NCBI RefSeq assembly: GCF_020085105.1
Contig: NC_058042.1
Coordinates: 14,834,501 to 14,898,500, forward strand
Length of the DNA stretch: 64,000 nt
Direction: 5' to 3'
From: Siniperca chuatsi
Lineage: Eukaryota; Chordata; Actinopteri; Centrarchiformes; Sinipercidae
This document shows positions 12,901-24,900 of this stretch, piece by piece. Below the pieces are notes generated by a model. That model was not told the origin of the DNA. It saw only the letters and a list, made by a program, of their open reading frames with translations, and made no database searches. The translations under genes and the position numbers were made by a program. The first letter of the stretch is position 1. Each line of letters opens with the position of its first letter.

Positions 12901-15900
12901 TAATTAACTTTATATTATTTAATATTTTTGTGTGCTTAATATTTTCTTCATTTATCTATTTAATTACATTTTTCTTGTTAGATATTTTTATTTTGACTGA
13001 ATGTTTATGGTTTTCTTTTTACTAATCAGACATGTGCCAAGGATATGTAATGGCGTGGTTATACTGCCTTGTTTGTTAATTCATTGTTCAATAAAGCATT
13101 AAAACCTTCCGTTTTGAAGGTGATAACTTTACCCGAAGGCTGCAGGTTCTTGCAGGATACGAGCCACAATGTCTATCTTGCTGCTGCTGTAACAGAGTCC
13201 CTGGAGGAAATCCAGATTGTCAATGAAGAAGCTGCGGTCCAGCTGAATGAAAACCTCATCCACCACAAACGGCGCCATAATACCCAGTGAACGAAACTCC
13301 TCCTCTGTGAACACCCCTGTGTACATGCCCTGCAGAGACAGAGTCCACAAAACACTGATCACACAGCAAATATGACAAACAACTAAATCTATGCACTCAA
13401 AAACTTTCTATCTTCTTCTTTTTAAAATAGGAAAGGGATCTGTATGGCAACATAGTGTGACTCTAACTGACCATCCTCTGCACTATTTTGTCCACCAGCA
13501 GCTCCTGTTTTGTTCTAGACAGCAAGAGAAAGTGATGAGGGTCCTGAATAATCATCTTCCTTAGAACGTCCATCATATCTGTAGGAAACTTCTTAACGGT
13601 GCTCACCCTGCAAGCAACCACACGAACAAAAAGATAAAGAATACTTTTCATTACATAGTCAATATTTCTTTAAATCATTATTCATAAACTGCTGTTAAAA
13701 CCTCCTATGAATATGTTTGGTCAGGTTGTGGTAAGGTCCACTCTCAAACTTGGCTAAGGGATTGATTAACTCACTGTCCAGTTCAACTATTTCTGGTTGC
13801 TATACTTTCTTTTTTTAATAGATCAAACATGATAAGTACACAAGGGTTTCCCATATCTTTCCTGACAAGAAAGTACATGCAGTGATTTTTCAGTGAAGGT
13901 TTTTTAAAATTTAAGTCTTGTCTACTCATAATGAGATGACCATTTCCCTGCAATCATATCTGAAAATAATGTCAACACATTAGTAGTGGAGTGATTAATG
14001 CCCACTTCTGACTTACGGCATGGACAGGGCAATCTCAGCTCCAAGATCTTTAAGCAGTTCAGAGAAGAACTCAAACTGATACAGCTCCTCGATCACACAC
14101 TTTTTCTGTCCAGAAGAACAAAGACACATAACAAAGGACATATAGATATAGTATATATCACATGCATATAGACAGCAGAATGGCATCAATTAAACATGTT
14201 AAGTTTACCAGTGAGGTGTGAAGAGGACGGGGCTGCTGCCTGAGGAAAGCCAGGATTCTTCTGACTGAGGGAGGCGAGGAATCAGCCCGAAAACGCTCCT
14301 GTAAGACCTTGCAGCTCACACCCTGACCCACTGTTCCCAGACTCCTGATTACATAAAGAGGTGAGTGTCAGTAGATGCACATAGCAGTTACATATCCTGG
14401 AAAGCTGCAAGTTACTGCTATAAAGAACCAGTGGTGGAAAGTAACTAACTACATTTACTCAAAAACTGTACAGTTTTGAGGTTCTTGAACTTTTTTGAGT
14501 AATCCACTACATTTATTTAATATCTTTAGTTACTTTGCAGATTCAGATTATTAATACAAAATATAGTCAACATATAAATTATGATGTATTATTACAGATA
14601 AAGGTAAAACTTTATTGATCCTCAGGGGGAATTCACAAGCTACCCAGCAGTATATTAAAATGAGCTCCACCTTTACCAGCTATTAAAGTGATGCTTTCAT
14701 GCTTGTACTTTTACTTAAGTAAAGTTTTGAATGCAGGACTTTTACTTGTAACATTTTTATTAGTATTTCTACACTGTGGTTTTAGTACTTTTACTTCAGT
14801 AAAGGACCACCTCTGCAAAGAACCAACACAGTTAAAAAGAGGCTGAGAACATTAGAGCATCTGCTGCTGTTAGTATTCATACATTTTGGACACAGACAAG
14901 GAGTGAGCACAGAGAAAAACATACAGAGTGTATACAAATTCATCACAGAAATGAAATGAACTTACAGAAATCCTAGGTTGATTAGGTTTGGTTTAGAATC
15001 AATCACCTCTTTGAAAATTGCTTTAGCCTGGGGAAGAAAATGGAAAAAAAGTTGTGTTATGTATTTGTTGTAACATGCTGGTTTGTGCAGGTTCTAGGCT
15101 GCTTTCTCTCCCAGTTTTCATGGTCAGTTAAAAGGGCAATCTGATATGAAGGTTTTTGTCTGTGTTGTTTGCATTCACAGGCAGGTCCATTCAGTGTCAG
15201 TGATGATGACGTCTTTGCTTTTGCTTCTCCACTTAATAATTTAGCAGCTAATCAAGATACTGTCATACACACCTTCTCACAAATAGAGGAAGCATATTTA
15301 ATTAGAGGAAGCACGAAGAGATCATAACACAAAGTAAAAGTCACAGGCTCAGAGGTTAGATGTTTTCACATATTCAAATACTGTAAGCAAGTGTTCAAGT
15401 GAACTGACCGAAGACTTGATGGCCTATTCAACCATGGGGCGAAACATTTGTATAAAGTTAATTTTATTTCTGTCTCTCTGTTTTTTGTTGTTGCTTACAT
15501 TGATAAAATTTCAAAATCTGACCATTAATGCTACAGAACTGTCAAAAGATTATAATGACAGAGGCATTTTTACAGGATAGTGTAAAATATATTTTTGCTC
15601 TAAATTTATCATCATGTTTATTTTTAAGATTTGCTCAAACCTTTTCTTTCTTGTTAAATACTGACTACCTTTTAGCTTTTGAACCTTCTCTGATATTTGA
15701 TAAAAAAAAAAACTTTATAAATGAAAATAACTCTTTGGCTGAACTGTTTACCACTCTGCATGTGCACCCTGTGATGGGGTCTCCTGAGTTGGCAACACAT
15801 TATTTAAGAGTTTGAATAGCATGGCTCCTATGATGTGTCCTGATGCACGATGGGCTGCGTGATACCTGCTGTGTGTTCCAGGGTTTTGTGGATGCAGTGG

Positions 15901-18900
15901 TGATGTTGTTCACAAGCAGACGAGTCCTGGGCAGGACACTGAGCAGGGGCGTGCAAGAGAGCAAAGGCTCCACATCATCCAGCCAACCGACCACTTCTGG
16001 GAAGCCCTGGTCAGAAAAAGAGGTAAGATAACACAAGGAGGCGTGTAGCAGTCGTCCTCTACAGATGAAAAAAGTCACATAACTCTGAAAGTCTTTGACT
16101 GAAAGCTTAGGGATCAAATATTAAATCTACTTTATCCTTTTAATTGCATTATTTACAGTACCCAGTGTTTTAAGTGAGTGGAATTACAGTAACAGGATAT
16201 TGTGTTCTTAATAATATTGTCTTTTCAGTCTCAATGTCAATTCTGCATTTATTATACATTTATTATTTAAATTTTCTTTCATTTTTTTCTTTGATTGTAA
16301 AAAAGCCATAGTGAATACAAATGATAAAACTTGAACATTTAGACTCTTCAAGTCAATATGAATGTGTCTCCCCACTGTTAACATGTCTGTGTTGTACCCA
16401 TAGTTTGGTGGAGACAGCATTGGCTTGAGGCGGGCTGAGGCCTTGTGTGTGTTGGGCCATGGCGGGCAGGGATGACAGCAGCCTGTCAGAGGTGAGGGTC
16501 AACAAGGTCTCCGTCTTCACTCCCACAATGAGGGAGCCGAGCTCCTGCAGCTGGCCTGGAGCGGTCAGCTGGGCAGAGAGGAGGAAGGTGTGAGGGTCAG
16601 GTCGCAAAAATTCAGAGAACATCTCTACACTAAATTCACATTGTGAACGTGTTTACAAAATAACTCACGGTGATAATTGAAGACAGCTTGTCTACAATTA
16701 TGGAAGCCTGAAAAACATACAGAATGACAGCAAATGACTAAAAATAAATTACCGTAACTTATAAAGTGGTAATTCCAACTGGTAACTGACTGGTGTGTCA
16801 TATATTCTGTATCTACTTACTCCAGCTCTGCATCATGTTTATACTGGGTGAAATACTCAAATCCAAGATGTTGTTTTCATTATTACTTCACCATTTACTA
16901 GAATATCAAATAAAGGGCCTGAAAATCTCTTGTACACACAGCAACTTTGTCACAATGGACCTGCTAAACTATCCGTAGGTTTGAAGAGGTCAGTCCTCTC
17001 AAGACTCCCTGTGACATATAAAACCAAGACAACAGCTGTGAGGCTGAGGTAAAAAGTAAAAGGCTCCAGTTCAGATGATAGCTGAAGGTGAAGTAAAGCT
17101 CAGGTCTTTGCCTCATGAGCCATCTCACCTCGGGGGTAAGTGTGCTGAAGACCGACTGCCTGTCAGCTGTTCCTCAGGTCTATAAGCTCCACCAGCTGCC
17201 AGGAAACCCAACCATGTACAACAAATGGGGCTTGTGCAGTGAAAGGGACTGGCTAAACCCTCACTCACTGACACCTGACATTTATTTTACACGAAAGAAT
17301 CAGCTCACTCGTAAAAAAAAAAAACTGTGTATGTTAAATGGCGATAGACATTGAGTTATAGATGATGCTTCCTACATCTTCCACTGTACATTACATGTTG
17401 AGTACGCTCGTCTACCTGTGCAGGGCTGAATGAAACAGAGTCGAGGGCAGGAAAGACAGCAAGCAGCTGCGACGGTGTGAGACCCTGCAGGAAAGGCACA
17501 CCCAGCAAGGGCAGGAGGTGGGAGAGCTCTGCCAGTCGATCAGAACTGAGCGTGGAGGGGACCTTTAATTCTGTGCTGTTGAGTAACAAACTGGAAATCT
17601 GGACATAAGGTTCAGAACAAGTACAGAGACAGCACATATATATTAAATACTCCTCTGATGCAATTGTTAAATAAAAGCACACATATGAAAAACAATAAAG
17701 AAATCACACATAAACTGTTCCTACCAGATGGCTGGGCAGACTGAGTCCCTCACGTGTGCAGTTCATAATGATGTCCCGAATGACACTGAAGGCCTCAGTG
17801 CCTTTGTACACAAGGAGGTCCTCTGGGTCTGCCAGGCATGAGAGTTTACCCAGCCTAAAATTACAAACACTGTTTTGACAATACACAGCTGGGAGCAGAT
17901 GAGAGGTTTCCTTCCAAAAAGCTAAATAAACATTTTGTAACAAAAAAAAATCCACTAAATTAAGCTCCTCATTCAGTCTGCGTAGTGTGAAGTCTGTAGA
18001 GATATGGCCTTAAGATTCAATAATTACATTTCCCACAGCACAAATGACCATAATATATAGAATAATATATAAGACATGTAATTGTCAACAAAAGCAAGAC
18101 AACGTAATACTAGTGTAGTAGTTTACATAGTAATATGTTACCTTTTCAGTAGATGTTTCTGCTGAGTCTCTAGATTAAATATCTGTTTGTTTCAAATTTA
18201 AAAAATGAGACTTTATGGCTGACTGTTATTTTTGTCAAACAAGGCCACTGAAAGTTGTGCAAAATAGTCATCTTTGTTTTTTCTTTTCTGCAATTATTTG
18301 ATGACACCATATTTTTAAGGTTTCAGTTATATACAGTTCTTCTTTTTTGAAAATGACCATATTGACAGAAAGTCAAGAGTCTAATTTATCAATACATAAA
18401 GTGTATATTACATGCCCATATTCATGTAACTTATTAGCAGTCCCTAAAATGTCAACATTGTGCTACTGTCCAGCAGACAGACAGTGAGTGGTAAAAGATT
18501 AAAAGAAGGCATCACTTTACTCAAATGAAGGATTTGGAAGCAACATAAAAACAATCTGTTTATATCTGACAATCTGACAAATTATTACTTTACACATATA
18601 TACTAACAGGGGTCAAAATCTACCTGGAAAATTAAGCAGAATCAATCAAACTAAATACCAATGTGTTTTGCCAGATTTTATCTGTGGTTAAACCTACTGA
18701 GGTAATGTCGAATAGCTAATTATGTGTAATGTAAAACAGTTTACATGGACAGAAAGGTTGGAGGTGCCTCCATACAGTCATTCCCAACCTGGTCACATCC
18801 TGAGCTGTCAGGTTTCTGTAGGTGCCGATGAGGCTGTGAGCGATGAATTCCTGCTTTAGAGAAGTGAGGGTGTTTCTCTGCAACACATCCAGCCCGTCCA

Positions 18901-21900
18901 ACAGCTATGGATAAACATGATGACCGAAATACAGTTATAGCATTTCTGTCTATGTGACATTAAATACTTTTTGAAAATGTGTAAATGTTTATTGATTGAA
19001 TGTGGCCACAACAAGGTCATTGATGATCTTCAGGTCATTCTTAATTCATGTGTTCCTATCTTTATTTAGTGAACATTATCTATAAGCATATGGCACACAT
19101 TGGTGGTGACCATAGACATACAGTCTAGGGTGGTAACCACGAAAGAAGAGGCTGTCTGTGCTTTCTTTCCAGTATGTGACGAGTAGCTCTGCTGTGTCCT
19201 GGGGCTAATCGAACTGACAGAGTCCTGGCTTCTCGGGTTCCTCAGCCAGGTGTCAGAGCTCAGAGGGCTGTTACCTGAGCAGGAGAGAGGTGTTGGAAGT
19301 TGTGGAAGGGCAGGTAGGTGATCAGGTTTCCAGCATCCCTGATGAGTGACTGATGACCTCTGGTGATGTTGGAGGGGGGCATAACTTTGCTGTACCACAA
19401 GCCAAAAGCCCGCCGCTGGTCCAGAGTCATGCTCCCCAAGTTTCTGTTAATGGCCTCTCTCCTAGTAAAAAAATGTAAGTTTTGTTTAAACTTGTGTGAT
19501 ATACTGGAACTGCTGTGTTGTAACAGTTTTACTGAATATTTGCAAAATATTGTATGTGGCCTGCATTGAAAGATTGCAGGTTGGGGGAAAACTTACCATT
19601 TACTACTGTAAGCTAGGAACAAATAATAAAGCAATTGTTTGACATTTTGGGAAATGCACTTATTATTCGCGTTCTTGCTGAGAGTTCGATGAAAATATTG
19701 GTACCACTCTCATGTTTCTCTGTTAAGTGTGAATCTACAGCCAAGATTAGCTTAGCATAAAGACTGGAAACAGTGGGAAACAGTTAGCCTGACTCTGTCT
19801 AAAGGTATCAAAATCTGCCTACCAGCACCTTAACATGTCATATCTCTTTTGTTTAATCTGTACAAAAACCTAAGTATAAAGATGACAATTTGTGGTTCTA
19901 CCGGGGTTATGGGCAGGACCTGCTGTGAATTTTGTTACCTATAGACAGAGCCAGGCTATCTGTTTTCCCCTATTTCCAGTCATAATGCTAAGCTAAGCTA
20001 ATTGCATGCTGCCTCCAGCAACATATTTATCATGCAGATTTCATTACAACAGACCTAATTTCTACTGAAAAAAAGAAACAAAACATAGGTGGTATAGTCT
20101 TAGATGTTATTGTACTATCTCACTTGCTGGGCTTTTTGGGTACAGGCTGTAGTGATGTTTATGTTTGACGGTGATACTTTGAGGTGTGTTTGTTTTCCTT
20201 AAGAGAATATTAAGTTTGACTTGAATTGTACTCTGTCATGAGCATATAGTAAAGACCACAAAAGAACTATGATGGGGGTGTATCTGCACTGCTTTACAGA
20301 CAGCTGTTACGTACCTGAGTCAATCTGAAATACATCTTGCTGCTCTGTTCTACATTTCATGGCTCATTCTTGTTGAATCAACAGCAGATACACACAAGTC
20401 CTTTCCAGATTGAAATCTAGTAGGTGAACTAGTTTCCTTTACTTCCTATGTATAATGCATGTTCCTGGCACCTTGGGGTGCAATGACACATAATTTCTCA
20501 CAGAAGCCTGACACCAGTGCTGCGTTCGGATGGAAGCCTAATGTATGTAGAAAAGTGAGATTGCATGATTGTGCACAATTGAAACAAATCATAGTGTTCA
20601 CTACATAGCAGATTCTTAGCAGATGTAACACAGGAAAACTCAGTAACTGCTTTGTTTGACATATACTGTATACATAATATTGAGTAGGATCTCTTTTGCT
20701 GTTAGGAGAGACCTTTCACTGGCATTTGGCTGAACATTCAGGATGTGAACATTTCCATTCAGTCTCATCCCAAAGTTGCCTTATATATAAGATCGTGGAT
20801 GTGAGCTTGGAAAGGCGCATGACATTGTGCATTATCCTACCAGAAGTGTCCATATAAAAATGCAGAAGCATGTTACAATGAACAAACGCACCTTGTCAAC
20901 AAGGAACACTTTTAGCCAGCTTTGTGGAGACAGATTAGGTTTACACTCATGTCTGCCATGCCTGAGGTTCAACAGCACCTCTAAACATACATTCGTAATT
21001 ACACAATTTCCCACTTGGATTATTAAAGTACTCTATCAGACAATTGATCCAGTTGGGGACTTCTTCGCCTACTGGCAAGGATAAATGGAGATGGAGGCAA
21101 TCTTGGAGATGAAAACTCCAGCAACAGAAAAACAACAAATTTAAACAAATTGAAATTGTGTCCAGAAAAACGAACATCATGAACATCATCTGTTATTAGC
21201 AGATGATGTTTATCTGCTAATAACATCATGCTAAATATTCCGGAGAACAAACTTGAACAGTATCACAAATGCAAAAGGGCAACTTTTGAGAAACCAAAGA
21301 AACAGTCCTCAACATTCACACACAAGTGCACCAGACAAATAATACTACTGATAGAAGAAGTGACACAATAATCACTAATAAATGCGGCTTATAATAATGA
21401 GTATGTGACTCATTACTAATGAGTATTGGGTCATTAGAAATGACTAGCTGACACCATCACTCACACATTGATGTTGTTCTGCAGTGAGGGCAGAGCCTTG
21501 ATGTCAGCCAGGCTGGCAGCAGCCAGCAGGGGAGCCAGCTCAGAGAAGAGACTACCATCTTTTACCAGGTGTGTCTGGAACAGCACTGACACCATGGTGG
21601 ACAGGTAATTATCGTGCAACTGACAAACAAAAACAAATACCAATTTTGTGTCAGCAAGAATGCAATACTGTGTACTGTGTAATCAACTAAGACTAAACAG
21701 ACGCTATAGCCGTGAAACAGGAAGAAACAGGAAAAGACTTCTAAATGTTGTTAGTGTAGGTTTCACCTGGATGTATAATAGTGTGCTTATTCACCTGCAG
21801 CGCATCCTTGTTTCTGCTATAGTACTGAAGTATCAGTCTGATGGTGGTGATGTGAGCTGCACTGAGCACTGACCTCAGGCTGCTCAGCGGTATACTGAAA

Positions 21901-24900
21901 TACTCCTGGACACATAAACACAGGAAGGAAATTAGTCCAAATAAACATGAAAAACAGACAATAAAGACATAAATAATTCAAGGGTGTCTATGGAAACAAG
22001 CCAAAGAATCTACAGCCTTGTTAGCAGCTGTGTGAGGCTGTACTTAGGCACAGATGGTAAATGGTAAATGGACTGTACTTATATAGCTAATGTCAGCATA
22101 CTGAAATTCTCACAATAATGATGCTAACATGCTTACGGTAAACAGGTATAATATTTACCATGTTCACCATCTTAGTTTAGTGTGTTAGCATGCTAACTTT
22201 TACTAATTAGTAATAAACACAACATAATGATGGGAATGTCATTGGTTTTGCAGGTATTTGGTCATAAACCAAAGTATTGGACAAATTTGGACAAATTTGA
22301 CGGTATAATGCTGCCACAGGAAAGGTTAGGTGATCACCAAAGTATTTACAGTTCATCCGGACATGAATGTGTGTACTAAATTTCATGGCAGTCCATCCAA
22401 TAGCTGGTGAGGATTGTCAGTGCACCAGAGAAAAAGTCGGGGGGGTTTAACCAAAGTTAGTAGGAAATATCGTCTGGGGACCATGAATGTCTGTACCAAA
22501 TGTTGAGCCAATACATCTAGTAGATATTGAGATATTTCACAGGCCTATGGCCTACTGCTGGGGCTAGAGGAATAGTCAGAGGATCACAAATATCATTAGG
22601 ATTCATCCTCTGGGTAACATGAATGTCTGTACAAAATGTTATGAAAATCCATCCAATGGTTGTTGAGATATTTCAGTCTGGAACAAAGCTTACATTAACA
22701 GTGTGGCATAAATCACCTTAATGACGAAGAATTCATCACTGGTCACGTCTCTTGCTGTCTGCATCAAGCTGGTTAAGACTCTCTACAGAAGGAAAACACA
22801 CACACACACGGTTGTGACACTATAAACAGAGGGATTAGTGGCACTACATAATCTGGGAGTCTGTTTTGACACATTATTTTTAATTGTCAAATCAAGTGTG
22901 AGCCAGTAGAGATTACACCCAGGGGAAGCAATTGATTGTCGATATCAATGACAGGAGTGTAACCGTACACACTGGAGGTTAGCTGCTGTACAATGACGCT
23001 AATGGTAACTGATACAGAGGAATAATCAGATAAACTATAAAGTCAATGAATTGTTCTACACAGAAACTGATTGAGCCTATATGAATAAATGATGAGGGAT
23101 AATCTCTATTCACACTATGCCCTGATTAACATACAGAATAAATTTCCAAAAAGGTGCTAAAATATACTTCATTAGTTCTCATTGACGGACTTTTATATAG
23201 TAAAAAATAACAAAGCAGGCAGCGGTGGAATGTATCAAGGTACATTTACTCAACTGCTGTACTCAAGTAGAAATTTGAGGTAGATTTCCATTTCATGCTA
23301 CTTTCTACTCTACTACAATTCAGATGGAAATTATGTAAGTTTTACTTAACTACATTTATTTGATGGCTACACATGATTACTGGTTACTTTACAAATTTAA
23401 TAAACAAAACATACACAATATAATGCATTGTTATAGATTAATCTACTCAACAGTATTATAAAATTGTTCAAATTTGTTCCACCTTGACCAACTACAAAAG
23501 TCAAATGCTACTGACACATTAATGCATCAGTAATAATAATCAAATAATATAATAGTATAACACTATGAGGAGCCATTGTTTTTAATTATAAGTACTTTTA
23601 CTTTGGACAGTTTAAGTACATTTTGCTTATAATACTTGTACTTAAGTGACATTTTCAATGCAGCACTTTTAATTGTAATAGTTAGATTAAAGCATCAGAG
23701 TACTTCCTCCACCACTGATAGCAAGATTATTTTCTTTTCTGACAATTACTGCACAATTAAACTACCTACCCCAAAGCACTGCAGCAAGACCCTCTTTTTG
23801 TCAAAGTTGTTTTCCCTCTCGAGATAGCGAACTACGGATGCTAACATACTCAGTCTTATGTTCTCAGTGACATGTAGCGAGGTGTTCTGGACCTCCTCCA
23901 GGGCCAACAGGATCACCACCGTGGTGCTCATTGCCTGCTCCACCACTGTGGCCACAGGTGGAGTCAGCAGATCCTCCACCCTGGATCTCAGACTCTCCAC
24001 CCAGCAGCGCACCAACATCTGCAGGGCCATATTCTGATTGGCCCCAGGCTGGCAGGCTGAGTTGAGGACAGCTGAGCAGGTCCAGTTAAACTGCCTCACC
24101 AGGTTTCTGGCCAAGCAGAAATTAGGCTCTGCAGTAGTGCTGTTGTTGGTGCTGGTTGTAGTGGTGAAGTTGGTGTAGGTGTTACACATACTTCCCACCC
24201 ACACACTAGACGGTTCCCGGGACAGCAAAAAGAGAAGACCAGCGTTGGGGCAGATAGAGGAGACAAAATGGGTCTGGTCACGTTCCCAGCAGAGAGTCAG
24301 GAGTGCTGCATCTGGAAGAGATATGCTCCAGCTGGAGTACTGGCACTGCTCTGTGGGGTTGAAACCAGTCAGGCCTTCTCCATGTCCCCCACCAGGAGAT
24401 AGCCCTGGATTTGAATGGTTGGCACAGTGCTGCAGTAACCAGGTGTTGTCCTGATTGGCCAACAGGTTCTGGAGTACTGTATTATTGGCGCAGACTTTGG
24501 AGGTGAAGTTAAGTGGGTCGATCTCAGCGCAGAGAGCTAGCTCAGTCATGTCCACGATGATGGGACGGGTCCACTCTGAGTACTTGCACACCTAAAGTAC
24601 AGATGATCGTGAATACAACATCCGAATACAAATTCAGTACTACTGAGTTGTTTTAAAATAACATTTGAACTTATTTTCTGCAATGGTTTACTGATTGAAA
24701 CTGCTGCCTTCAGTTTGTTGTTGTGTATACATGAGTGCATATAGTTCAAGACTCGTCAGTAAGTTGTACTGATGATGGTCCTTTGACCGAAATGTTCACT
24801 TTGTGTCATATTTTTTCATATCGTTTCACCATTTACACATTGAACAAATTATTATTTTTACATCTTAAGAGCCTCTTCTAGTTTTTTGGTCAGTGTGTAG

